Assembly (NCBI RefSeq): GCF_000423605.1
Contig: NZ_AUIH01000004.1
Coordinates: 1-64,000, forward strand
Origin: Saccharospirillum impatiens DSM 12546
Lineage (GTDB): Bacteria > Pseudomonadota > Gammaproteobacteria > Pseudomonadales > Natronospirillaceae
Reading direction: 5' to 3'
Length of the DNA: 64,000 nucleotides
Position 1 is the stretch's first letter. Each line of letters begins with the position of its first letter. Shown piece by piece: positions 1 to 7,807 of the stretch. Made by a program: the position numbers and the translations under genes. The notes under the pieces are model-generated. The model saw only the letters and a list, made by a program, of their open reading frames with translations. It was not told the DNA's origin and ran no database searches.

Positions 1-345
1 TCGGTAACACCCAAGAGCAAACTGGGTAAGGCGATCAACTATGCGCTGAACCAGCGGCAAGGGCTAATGCGTTATCTCGACAACGGCGCCATGCCGATCG
101 ATAACAACGGTGCTGAAAATGCGATCAGACCGTTCGTAGTGGGCCGGAAAAACTGGCTGTTCAGTGATACGGTCAACGGAGCAAAAGCCAGTGCTGTGTG
201 GTACTCGATCATGGAAACGGCGAAGGCTAATGGACTGGAACCCTATCACTATCTGAAGCGGGTCTTTGAGCAGTTGCCGCTGGCAACATCTGACGATGAT
301 GTTGATGCCTTGCTGCCATGGAATATCGAGTTACCTGCTCAGTGA
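1..345 (+). CDS. tnpC: IS66-family transposase, C-terminal part (5' end outside window)
   Basis: The reading frame is open from base 1, so the gene starts before the window; 114 codons and the stop are present. The protein carries the typical C-terminal block of the IS66 DDE transposase: [20 protein letters not shown], followed by a WLFS segment and an [14 protein letters not shown] segment. The Glu in GAENAIRP is the expected third acidic residue of the DDE catalytic triad. The transposase cuts and joins the ends of its own element. The frame ends 26 bases before a terminal repeat of the family type. Accessory tnpA/tnpB genes would lie to the left and cannot be seen. The visible part looks intact. 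Confidence 0.93.
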   Translation, partial: SVTPKSKLGKAINYALNQRQGLMRYLDNGAMPIDNNGAENAIRPFVVGRKNWLFSDTVNGAKASAVWYSIMETAKANGLEPYHYLKRVFEQLPLATSDDDVDALLPWNIELPAQ

Positions 346-347
346 AA

Positions 348-371
348 GTGTGGGGTTAATGGATCGCTTAC
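348..371 (+). repeat. Right terminal inverted repeat of the IS66 element
   Basis: Read on the minus strand the end begins GTAAGCGATCC, which matches the GTAAGCG-type tips of IS66-family elements. Directly outside it the reading frame of a tyrosine recombinase resumes. Bases 372-379 (aaagatgt) are therefore the expected 8-bp target duplication. The left end lies outside the window, so neither the pairing of the ends nor the duplication can be confirmed here. Confidence 0.7.
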
Positions 372-551
372 AAAGATGTCACATCCCATTGGCTGAGACA
401 TACAGGTGCTAGCTCGGAAATCGACCGTGGTCGGGCATTAAAGGATGTATCTGAAGACCTCGGCCACTCAAGCATGGCAACCACGGACAGTATTTATGTC
501 CAGGCCAGCGCTAAGAACCGAGCAAAAAGCGGAAAATCCCGAGAAGTATAG
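372..551 (+). pseudogene. Tyrosine recombinase (phage-type integrase), 3' remnant cut by the IS66 element
   Basis: Directly outside the IS66 end an open frame encodes about 59 residues of the C-terminal catalytic domain of a tyrosine recombinase. SHWLRHTGAS holds the HxxR box, LGHSSMATTD holds the later His motif, and Tyr in DSIYVQ is the expected nucleophile. There is no start codon or ribosome-binding site. The frame can be extended back only to base 360, inside the repeat, before it meets a stop. The N-terminal part presumably lies on the far side of the insertion sequence. This is a gene broken by transposition. Such recombinases integrate phages or islands, so the spot probably marks the edge of an old mobile element. 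Function is lost unless the insertion sequence excises precisely. Confidence 0.85.
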
Positions 552-713
552 TTTGATCACATATTCAATTGCGGCATGACGCGTTCTTAATGAAATAGCT
601 TCTTGCGAAATATTTCCAATATTGTGTGGAAAATGGGCTATAACACGCTGTTAGATTTCCAACTTTACTAGGTCGCTTACCAGCTGGAAAGCCAGACCCC
701 GTCGCATCATCCA

Positions 714-745
714 CTATTTCCTGTAATAAAGATTACAGGAAATAG
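714..745. repeat. Perfect 14-bp inverted repeat with 4-base loop
   Basis: The arms ctatttcctgtaat and attacaggaaatag are exact reverse complements separated by aaag. There is no T-tract, so it is not a typical terminator. It ends four bases before an ATG at 749 and could be an operator or a translation-controlling hairpin. The function is unknown. Confidence 0.75.
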
Positions 746-748
746 AGG

Positions 749-844
749 ATGAATGATCTGCAGGTAACTCCCACCCGGTATAGACAACCCCAAATTATGA
801 ACCTGATCTCCTTCAACCTATCCATATTGTCCGCGGGTCTTTGA
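749..844 (+). CDS. Possible 31-residue peptide downstream of the palindrome
   Basis: A short ATG frame starts just after an agagg purine tract, which is a plausible ribosome-binding site overlapping the 3' arm of the palindrome. The peptide begins MNDLQVTPTRYRQPQ and matches no family I recognise. It may be a leader peptide, the broken start of a lost mobile-element gene, or a chance frame. The only support is position and the ribosome-binding site, so this is a weak call. Confidence 0.2.
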   Translation: MNDLQVTPTRYRQPQIMNLISFNLSILSAGL

Positions 845-907
845 CATTGTGGGCGAAACCCGAACAATTGGCTGACGCCCACGCTGACTCACGTAATTGC
901 GCTGGTC

Positions 908-1384
908 CTAAAGGGCCCTGCCCGCATCGATCTGTTTGGCCAGCCGCATTGATTCGTGTTCCTCCATTGTCAGCAGCGATTCCATCAATTCACGGGCATT
1001 GGCCGTTTCGGCTTTGCCAATCAGACTCTGATAAAGCGTTGTTAACTGAGTATGGAAGTCGAAGACTTCGCGACAAATACCCTCGTAATCCAACTCACTG
1101 TATGGCACGTCGCACGTTCTCTGAGAGTGCAACGGCCCGTTGGATAGATAGTCGTAAACGCGGGTTTTCAGCACCTGCTGGTCGGTTTCCTGTTCAAAGC
1201 GATCGACCATTTGTTCCAGCGCCTGTTCATGATCAGCCAGATACGCCAGCAGCGCTCCGGCTTTGTCGTCGGTCTGGTGTTGCGCACCGGCCGTCAGGCA
1301 GCGGCTCAGGTTATGGTGAAGTTCACGGCTCCAGTCGATCAGATCTTCAAAGGTTTTAATATCCAAAACAGGCTCCCCGTTCAT
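908..1384 (-). CDS. Hypothetical helical protein, possibly ferritin-like
   Basis: This 158-residue protein is predicted almost entirely helical. DHEQALEQMVDRFEQET and a C-terminal MEEHESMRLAKQI stretch are reminiscent of the ExxH pairs that bind metal in ferritin-like or rubrerythrin-like bundles. That is a resemblance only, and metal binding is not shown. The ATG at 1384 is preferred because an AAAGG tract lies 7 bases upstream. In-frame ATG (1399) and TTG (1405) codons further upstream have no such site. The gene is divergent from the next gene, with 198 bases between them. I do not recognise the family with certainty. Confidence 0.7.
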   Translation of the reverse strand: MNGEPVLDIKTFEDLIDWSRELHHNLSRCLTAGAQHQTDDKAGALLAYLADHEQALEQMVDRFEQETDQQVLKTRVYDYLSNGPLHSQRTCDVPYSELDYEGICREVFDFHTQLTTLYQSLIGKAETANARELMESLLTMEEHESMRLAKQIDAGRAL

Positions 1385-1582
1385 TACGATGCCTTTCATG
1401 TGCAATCCGTTGGGAAAAATTCAACCGTCTGAGACCTTTTGGCGCTGAAATTGCTGAACCCACGGCTCTTACCGGGGTTTATTGCCCGGGAATTCTGGCT
1501 CACTGACTTTTAGGGGAACCCTACCCGGCCTGCTATACTGCGCAACCCGCCCCGGGAAGACCGACCAATCAGGAGCTATTGC

Positions 1583-2203
1583 TTGAACGACCGCTTGAAC
1601 AAGACCGTTGATTACCGCGAGCTGATACTCAGCGCCGACCAGAAATCCCTCGAACACAACTTGCCACATCGCGCCTTGTCCTATTCGGGAGACCCACTGC
1701 AGACGGCGGAGCTGAAGCGTTGCATGATGCTGGGTGTTGCGGCCAGAAATGCACTGACTTTTACCTCGAAAGACCCGTTTCGCAACGCGCCTGATATTTG
1801 CCTCGCTGTCAGTGAAGCGTTGACTGAGGCCGGTTTCGAGCATGAAGTCACCCTGGGCAATCTGATTCGCCGCGGCAAACACCTGGTCAGCAATGTGTCT
1901 GCCAGGGCGCTTGTGGACGCCTTTCAGTCAACGGAATCGGCGGTCAGGGCCAACTACTATTGTTGGATCACGCTGAATGATGGGTCGGTTTTCGATTTCG
2001 CCCTGCTATCTGAGGTCAAACCGCCTGTACGAGCGCCTATTCAAAAAGGTCGGGTGCGGCCACCAAAGCCCAAAAAACAGAACCTTGCCGATACGGTGTT
2101 GATGCTGAATCCCACGGAACATGGCACCTTGTACCGGTATGTTCCTGAAATTGTCGGCTATGATGTCTTGAAAGCGCTGGTCAGTCGTACACCAGGGCGA
2201 TAA
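1583..2203 (+). CDS. Hypothetical protein of unknown family, upstream of an HMCES-like gene
   Basis: The frame encodes 206 residues. The start is TTG, chosen because an AGGAG tract sits 7 bases upstream and no ATG fits the N-terminus. A TATACT hexamer at 1534-1539 may be the -10 element. The protein has a helical first half and a segment, ANYYCWITLNDGSVFDFA, that loosely recalls the core strand of transglutaminase- or papain-like folds. No catalytic triad can be assigned. A basic, proline-rich stretch follows near residues 152-165. Only 32 bases separate it from the HMCES-like gene on the same strand, so the two are probably cotranscribed. The function is not known. Confidence 0.75.
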   Translation: MNDRLNKTVDYRELILSADQKSLEHNLPHRALSYSGDPLQTAELKRCMMLGVAARNALTFTSKDPFRNAPDICLAVSEALTEAGFEHEVTLGNLIRRGKHLVSNVSARALVDAFQSTESAVRANYYCWITLNDGSVFDFALLSEVKPPVRAPIQKGRVRPPKPKKQNLADTVLMLNPTEHGTLYRYVPEIVGYDVLKALVSRTPGR

Positions 2204-2235
2204 ACACCCTTCGGCTAACGGGAGGCGTTATAACC

Positions 2236-2982
2236 ATGTGCGGTGCCATCAACAATGTGTCCGATTTTCCGCTACTGGACCCGCTGCTGGGGCTGGCCGG
2301 TTATTCGGAGGCTGAGATTCGGTCGGTATTGAACAAGCGCGAATGCCGACCGACCGATGAGGTGCTAGCCCTGGTGCCGACGCGTCAGGGCCCGCGCCTG
2401 ATGGCCGCCACCTGGTGGCTCAAGCTCGACCCGAACACCTTATTGCCGGATACCCGCTGGAATACCTTCAACTGCCGATCAGGCCAGATTTTAAGCTCTC
2501 CCCTTCACCAGCTCGCGCCTAAAAGCTTTCGGGCGGTGGTGATTACCGACGGGTTTTACGAGTGGCAACCGCGCTACTCCGGCGGCCGGCTCTACAGTGA
2601 CTTGTCGGCTGAAGAGCAACAGCACCTTCCCAAAGCTCAGTCCAAGCAGCGTCACTGGATTCATCAGCCCGGAGAGCTGATGCTATTGGGAGCCATGTGC
2701 AAACACTGGCTGGATGCGCAAGGAAACCCCAAAGTCTCGGTAGGCGTTATTACCCTACCCCCACACCCGGCATTCTTGGACGTGCACGCCAAATCCTTTC
2801 CGCTGGTGTTGAGGCCCGACGAACTGAATGACTGGATGAACCCGCGCATCGGCCATGCTCATTTCGAGTCTTTGTTCAAAGAAACAGAGGTTCGTGTTGA
2901 TGTTAACGTTCAAGCCATCAATGATGCTGAGTTCGATCTGATACCCGGAGAACCGCCAATACTGAGGGCTCCGAGAGTTTAA
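2236..2982 (+). CDS. HMCES/YedK-type SOS response-associated peptidase family protein
   Basis: The protein has 248 residues. The family shields abasic sites in single-stranded DNA by forming a thiazolidine crosslink through Cys2, after the initiator Met is removed. Cys2 is present (MCGAI), as are Asn79 in FNCRSG, Glu109 in DGFYEW and His184 in DVHAKSFPLVL. These fit the known active-site Asn, Glu and His. Two usual motifs are altered: NARxE reads NCRSG, and HxRMPV reads HAKSFP. This is therefore a divergent branch. It follows the unknown gene by 32 bases and ends 4 bases from the convergent tdk stop. A GGAGG tract lies upstream of the ATG. Confidence 0.88.
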   Translation: MCGAINNVSDFPLLDPLLGLAGYSEAEIRSVLNKRECRPTDEVLALVPTRQGPRLMAATWWLKLDPNTLLPDTRWNTFNCRSGQILSSPLHQLAPKSFRAVVITDGFYEWQPRYSGGRLYSDLSAEEQQHLPKAQSKQRHWIHQPGELMLLGAMCKHWLDAQGNPKVSVGVITLPPHPAFLDVHAKSFPLVLRPDELNDWMNPRIGHAHFESLFKETEVRVDVNVQAINDAEFDLIPGEPPILRAPRV

Positions 2983-2986
2983 ATGG

Positions 2987-3589
2987 CTACCGTGTAGATA
3001 AAACTGGCGTCGACCAGACGGGTTTTACCGCTTCCTTGTAGTGCTTTCGACACATTGATACGTAGCGGTCATTGCCACCGATTTCAACCTGATCTCCCTC
3101 ACTGATCGCACCGCCCTGCTCATCCAGTCGCGCCACCATGATGGCTTTACGACCGCAATGGCACACGGTTTTTAGCTCATTCAATTTGTCAGCCAGGGCG
3201 AGCAAGCGCGCGGACCCGGGGAACAGATTGCCCAGAAAATCGGACCGGATGCCAAAGCACAATACGGGCACGTCGGCATCGTCCACCAGATCGGATAACT
3301 GATTAACCTGCTCGGGCGTCAGAAACTGGGCTTCATCCACCAATATACAGTCCGTATGTCCGTCAAAGGCGGTAAACCAGGCTTTCAGGTCTGTCGTCTC
3401 GGTAAACGTATCGGCCGCCTTTTCCAGACCAATGCGTGAACTGATGCGCCCTGCCCCGTAACGCTGATCAATCTGCGCCGTCAGCAGGCGCGTGGTCATA
3501 CCACGTTCCCGGTAGTTGTACTCCGACTGCAGTAAAGAGGTGGATTTGCCAGCGTTCATCGCTGAATAGTAAAAATAGAGCTGGGCCAT
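2987..3589 (-). CDS. tdk: Thymidine kinase
   Basis: This 200-residue enzyme phosphorylates thymidine to dTMP with ATP in the salvage pathway. The P-loop is near the N-terminus (SAMNAGKST), and CILVDEAQF is the Walker B/DEAQF segment. [15 protein letters not shown] is the typical substrate loop. The zinc-lasso cysteines appear as CHCGRKA and a late Cys in MCRKH. The ATG at 3589 is chosen because MAQLYFYYS matches the family start and AGGA lies 7 bases upstream. Codons further upstream encode an atypical extension. It is divergent from xthA with 128 bases between, and convergent with the HMCES-like gene. Confidence 0.96.
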   Translation of the reverse strand: MAQLYFYYSAMNAGKSTSLLQSEYNYRERGMTTRLLTAQIDQRYGAGRISSRIGLEKAADTFTETTDLKAWFTAFDGHTDCILVDEAQFLTPEQVNQLSDLVDDADVPVLCFGIRSDFLGNLFPGSARLLALADKLNELKTVCHCGRKAIMVARLDEQGGAISEGDQVEIGGNDRYVSMCRKHYKEAVKPVWSTPVLSTR

Positions 3590-3717
3590 GGGGGCATCCT
3601 GATTCGGGGTTTCAATACGGCGGTCGAGGGGGAATAATAGCGCGCAAGCGAGCACGGTTACAGTTTGGGTTGAGGTTAATCCCGAACCTTGAAGAACTCA
3701 CAGCCAATAGGACAACC

Positions 3718-4557
3718 ATGCGAATCATTTCGTTCAATATCAACGGTATACGCGCCAGACTTCATCAATTGGAAGCACTGCGTGATCACCAAAAACCAGA
3801 CATCCTCTGCCTGCAGGAAATCAAAGTCCACGACGATATGTACCCACACCCGGCGGTGGAAACGGCCTCCGGTTTCGGTTCGGTGACCCATGGGCAAAAA
3901 GGGCATTACGGTGTCGCCACCCTGACCGCAGCACCCCCGCGGTTTGTGCAGCGGGGCTTTAGCAGCGACACAGAAGATGACCAGAGACGCCTGATCATTA
4001 CTCACCATCCCCTGACCGATGGCCGGCACCTGACCGTCATCAATGGCTATTTCCCCCAGGGTGAGAACGTCAGTCACGACACCAAGTGGCCCGCCAAGCG
4101 CAAGTTTTATGCAGATTTAACCCACTGGCTGAAAACTGAAGCCAAACCCGATGACCTCATCGTGATCCTGGGCGACTTCAACATTGCTCCGGTCGACGAA
4201 GATATTGGCATCGGTGATAAAAACGCCCAGCGTTGGCTGCGCGAGGGCAAATCCGCGTTTCAACCCGAAGAGCGGGCCTGGTTTGAAACGCTGCGTGCCT
4301 GGGGCCTGACCGACAGTTACCGCCATTTGTATCCGGATACCAACGATCGATTCAGCTGGTTCGACTACCGTTCACGCGGCTTCGACGACGACCCCAAACG
4401 GGGCCTTCGCATCGACCACATCATGGTGTCACAACCGTTAGTGCCGCTGATTCTCGATGCAGGCATTGACTACGACACACGCGGGCTTGAGAAACCCTCT
4501 GATCATGCGCCGGTCTGGCTGGACCTGGACGTATCGCTTGCGGGTTTGTCTATGTAG
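3718..4557 (+). CDS. xthA: Exodeoxyribonuclease III
   Basis: This 279-residue enzyme is a 3'-5' exonuclease and AP endonuclease of base excision repair. It starts MRIISFNINGIRARLHQLEA and carries LCLQEIKVHDDMYP with the metal-binding Glu. GDFNIAP holds Asp and Asn of the active site, and the C-terminal PSDHAPVWLDL holds the catalytic Asp-His pair. The ATG at 3718 has an AGGA tract upstream; the upstream in-frame region is outside the family. It sits between the divergent tdk and a bidirectional terminator. An HMCES-like gene two positions away also concerns abasic sites, but it is not in the same transcript. Confidence 0.97.
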   Translation: MRIISFNINGIRARLHQLEALRDHQKPDILCLQEIKVHDDMYPHPAVETASGFGSVTHGQKGHYGVATLTAAPPRFVQRGFSSDTEDDQRRLIITHHPLTDGRHLTVINGYFPQGENVSHDTKWPAKRKFYADLTHWLKTEAKPDDLIVILGDFNIAPVDEDIGIGDKNAQRWLREGKSAFQPEERAWFETLRAWGLTDSYRHLYPDTNDRFSWFDYRSRGFDDDPKRGLRIDHIMVSQPLVPLILDAGIDYDTRGLEKPSDHAPVWLDLDVSLAGLSM

Positions 4558-4588
4558 TTAAGCGCATTTGATGTCTCCAGCCCATACT

Positions 4589-4614
4589 AAAAAGCCGCCT
4601 ACAGGCGGCTTTTT
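4589..4614. terminator. Bidirectional rho-independent terminator between xthA and the M16C protease gene
   Basis: A perfect 12-bp stem (aaaaagccgcct / aggcggcttttt) with a 2-base spacer has A and T runs on both sides. It serves rightward xthA and leftward protease transcripts. Confidence 0.9.
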
Positions 4615-4647
4615 ACGTTCAGAAACAACGGTGTGTCTAGCGCTAAG

Positions 4648-7563
4648 TTAACTCAGCGATTCGACCTCGAACCCTTGTTCGGTGAGCTCGTCAGCATGTT
4701 TGCGGTCTGTGACCACAGCCCTGGACGCGTTGTTTTCCGCAAAGTACGTTTCAGCCACACGCTTCACATCAGCAGCCGTTACACCCAATAGCGCCTCACG
4801 GTAGGCCTTGCGGTACTCATCCGACCGACCGAACAACCGATTCTGGAAGGCTTGTTTGGCTTCACCGGCCGGTGATCCGGGTTTATCCATGGAGCTGATC
4901 ACCCCCAGAATCGACGATTCAACCTGCTCCTGCGTAACGCCCTGCCCGGTCGCCCAATCGAGACTGGCGCGGAAATCATCCAGCGTTCCCTCGATGCGAG
5001 GATCACGGTACGAGTAAAACCGGAACGTACCGGTATTGCTGTCGTGTGCAGCGCCGCCGCCATAAGCGCCCCCTTGTTCCCGGATGGTCCGGTGCAGGAA
5101 GTTGTCGCGCAACACGCCGCCAAGGACGGTCAGTGGCGCTGAATCCGCATGGCCTGGTAACACCGTTCTGTAAGCCGCTGAACAAAAATTGACCTGAGTG
5201 TTGACGCTCCAGGCGGTGTTCTGTTTGGGCATCAGCCAGTCGGCCGTCTGGTTGGCCGGCTCGGAAGTCGACTCTCTGTTTTGTAGCCCCTGTTCTCTTA
5301 ACAGCTGGGTCAAAGACTCGAGTTCAGCGGGCTCAGCGATCAATACAGCATGAGAGCGTTGCTGCTGAATCTTTTGATGCAGGCTACTAATCGCCGCCAA
5401 CCAGTTCGTCAGGGCCTGCTGATCATCGGTGAAAGAATCCACCCAGCCTTTAACGCGTCGAATTGCCGGCAAGCCGCCCATATCGTAAGTCAGCGCACTG
5501 GCGCGCGTGTGAAAGGCACTGCTGGTTTGCATGGCCAGAACATGGCCCTGTCCGGTGACACTTTGCTGACGACGCGCGCTCAGCTGTTTGAGCAAGTCGA
5601 ATACGCGCGAGGTTTCGTCAAAACGTGGGGATGACCAGTGACGGGTCAGAATCTGGGTCAGCTCGTCCACATGTCTGACCAGGGCCCGGCCAGATAACAC
5701 CACATAACCCGCGACGTCGTCGGCACTGTCGAGTGGGTTACGGAACTGGCTGTAAAAGCTGACGCTCCCGGTTCGGGCTGCCTGCCATTGCTGCATGGCC
5801 AGGTAGTCTTTGTCGCCCGCACCTATCTCAGTCAGCAAGGCGGTATAAACCGGTAGCAACGCCAATTCATCGGCCGACAACTCCGGCAGAGGCACAAACC
5901 ACTGCTCATAGGCAATGCCATTGGTACCGGCGGTGTAACGGGTGATGTCGTCGCTTGCAGCCGGAGCTATACGTTTAACGTCCGGTTTAACATCAGCCAG
6001 CGTGACTTTGGGGAGCAAGCCCACATCGTCTTCCTGCTCCTGGCGCGCTTTTAGTTTGCTGGCCTGCTCAACCAAATGCTGTTTTTCAGGCTCCGTCAGA
6101 CTGGCCTGGATACGCGCCAGTCGAGCGGCTTCATTATCCAGTTGGCGCTGATGGAGCTCAGCATCGGGGCGCAGCGTCAGCCGCACGCGATGAACGTTAT
6201 CGAGCAACAGAGTGCGGATAAGACCTGGAATATAGGCCGGATCCTGGCTGCGTTCGCGCAAAATGGCCAGTGTGGGGTCTATATCGAGCGACTCCATGAC
6301 TGAGCCACCGTGTGTAGCAGCACCGATCACTGAAAAGATCAGCTGCAAGCCATACGGCGCGCTGTCGCCGGTGATTTCACGTTGCGACAGTTCGAGCTGG
6401 TGCAGCATGGCCTCTACGTCTTCATACGGCACACCCGACTGCTCAATGGCTTCAAGCGATTCGATGACCAGACGCTCAAACTCGGCCGCTTTTTCCGGCT
6501 CACTGCCTTCCAGGCCGCACAGGAACATCATTTCCCGGTTGGAATCTTCCAGGCCGCACATCGGTGATGGGTTGCTGCCAACGTCGGTTTGCTCCAGGGC
6601 TTTGCGCAACGGCGAAGCACTGTTATCGAGCAACACATCGCTGAGCAAATGCGCCTCCAACTGACCCAGAAGATCGGTGGATTCGCCCAACAACCAGCCC
6701 ATAACATGGTGCGTTTTGCCGCTCAGGTCACCGGGTTCAGCGGCGTAGGCGTTCTCAACCCGCAACACGGAGTTGTAGCGGCGCTCCAGCGGCACGGACA
6801 ATTTGTGATCGAGGGCTTCAAACCGATGCAGAGCCTGGTCGTGAACGCGCTGCTGAACATCGGCTGCCGAGCGGTCACCAAAGGTAAAAAAGGTCGCATT
6901 GCTCGGGTGATAGTGAGTCTTGTAGAACGCCTTGAGATCTTCGTACGTCAGATCCGGAATCGCTTCCGGGTCACCACCGCTGTTGAAATGGTAGGTGTTG
7001 TTGGGAAACAAATAATGCTTGGCGGTCTGGTACAACTGGCTGACCGGTGAGCTCATGGCGCCTTTCATTTCGTTGAACACTACGCCTTTGAACGTCAGCG
7101 GTGACGCCGGGTTGTCGGGTTCGGTAAATTCAAGGCGATGCCCTTCCTGCAGGAAATCGAGTTCGTTCAGGTTCGAGAAAAACACAGCATCGAGATAGAC
7201 GCTGAGCAGGTTTTCATAATCCTGATCGTTTTCGCTGGCAAAGGGATACGCTGTCCAGTCACTGCTGGTCATGGCGTTCATAAAGGTATTCAGGGAGCGC
7301 CGCGTCATCATAAAGAAGGGGTCGCGGACCGGAAATTGCTCGCTGCCGCACAACGCCGTGTGCTCAAGAATGTGCGCTACCCCGGAAGAATCCTTCGGCA
7401 TGGTGCGCAGGGCAACCATAAAGACGTTTTCAGGATTATCGGACTGGATGTGGAAGTGATCGGCTCCGGTGTTCCGATGCCGGTAGTGTTCCAGCGTCAC
7501 ATTCAGTGAGTCGATGGTGCGGGATTCAATCGCGTCGAACGCGGTGTGCGCATTTAGAGTCAT
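4648..7563 (-). CDS. M16C family zinc metalloprotease, presequence-protease (PreP) type
   Basis: The protein has 971 residues, typical for PreP-like M16C enzymes that enclose and cut peptides in a two-half chamber. The inverted zinc motif HILEH is at residues 64-68, with the third zinc ligand Glu165 in NEMKGAM. The C-terminal half has the expected FLHRTIREQGGAYGGGAAHD segment that completes the active site. There is no signal peptide, so a cytosolic peptide-degrading role is likely. The ATG at 7563 begins the recognisable N-terminus (MTLNAHTAFD). An AAGG tract lies 12 bases upstream, which is rather far. It is divergent from rapA. Substrates in bacteria are not well known. Confidence 0.93.
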   Translation of the reverse strand: MTLNAHTAFDAIESRTIDSLNVTLEHYRHRNTGADHFHIQSDNPENVFMVALRTMPKDSSGVAHILEHTALCGSEQFPVRDPFFMMTRRSLNTFMNAMTSSDWTAYPFASENDQDYENLLSVYLDAVFFSNLNELDFLQEGHRLEFTEPDNPASPLTFKGVVFNEMKGAMSSPVSQLYQTAKHYLFPNNTYHFNSGGDPEAIPDLTYEDLKAFYKTHYHPSNATFFTFGDRSAADVQQRVHDQALHRFEALDHKLSVPLERRYNSVLRVENAYAAEPGDLSGKTHHVMGWLLGESTDLLGQLEAHLLSDVLLDNSASPLRKALEQTDVGSNPSPMCGLEDSNREMMFLCGLEGSEPEKAAEFERLVIESLEAIEQSGVPYEDVEAMLHQLELSQREITGDSAPYGLQLIFSVIGAATHGGSVMESLDIDPTLAILRERSQDPAYIPGLIRTLLLDNVHRVRLTLRPDAELHQRQLDNEAARLARIQASLTEPEKQHLVEQASKLKARQEQEDDVGLLPKVTLADVKPDVKRIAPAASDDITRYTAGTNGIAYEQWFVPLPELSADELALLPVYTALLTEIGAGDKDYLAMQQWQAARTGSVSFYSQFRNPLDSADDVAGYVVLSGRALVRHVDELTQILTRHWSSPRFDETSRVFDLLKQLSARRQQSVTGQGHVLAMQTSSAFHTRASALTYDMGGLPAIRRVKGWVDSFTDDQQALTNWLAAISSLHQKIQQQRSHAVLIAEPAELESLTQLLREQGLQNRESTSEPANQTADWLMPKQNTAWSVNTQVNFCSAAYRTVLPGHADSAPLTVLGGVLRDNFLHRTIREQGGAYGGGAAHDSNTGTFRFYSYRDPRIEGTLDDFRASLDWATGQGVTQEQVESSILGVISSMDKPGSPAGEAKQAFQNRLFGRSDEYRKAYREALLGVTAADVKRVAETYFAENNASRAVVTDRKHADELTEQGFEVESLS

Positions 7564-7807
7564 ACAGCGGAAGTACCTTGATTCATGTACCCCTAATAAT
7601 GGGGCAATGAAGCCAACTGGCAAGCCCCAAATGCATGATTTTGCACTCTGCTCACCTTAAAAACAGGCTTCTGTCTGGGCGAATTCTGCAGATGGCGGCC
7701 GTTTTACTAGACTGAGAGTCCACGAATTGCCGCCGATTCAAGGTTATCTCTTTCATGACACGACAGATTCCGTAGAATAGCGGCCCTTTTGGGGATACGA
7801 GGACGCC

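Larger units (their letters stand above)
552..907. other. Non-coding region at the edge of the mobile-element scar
   Basis: These 356 bases hold no convincing gene. They are more AT-rich than the flanking genes up to about 750. The only clear structures are a perfect palindrome at 714-745 and a 31-codon open frame right after it. No tRNA gene or attachment-site duplication can be recognised. Confidence 0.5.

Noticed and set aside
671-680. ggtcgcttac resembles the tip of the IS66 end at 362-371
   Set aside because: Only ten bases with one mismatch; no second transposase part or matching left end nearby. Probably chance or too decayed to call.
841-1359. 172-codon open frame on the plus strand
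   Set aside because: It is antisense to the better supported gene at 908-1384, has no good ribosome-binding site and an atypical composition.
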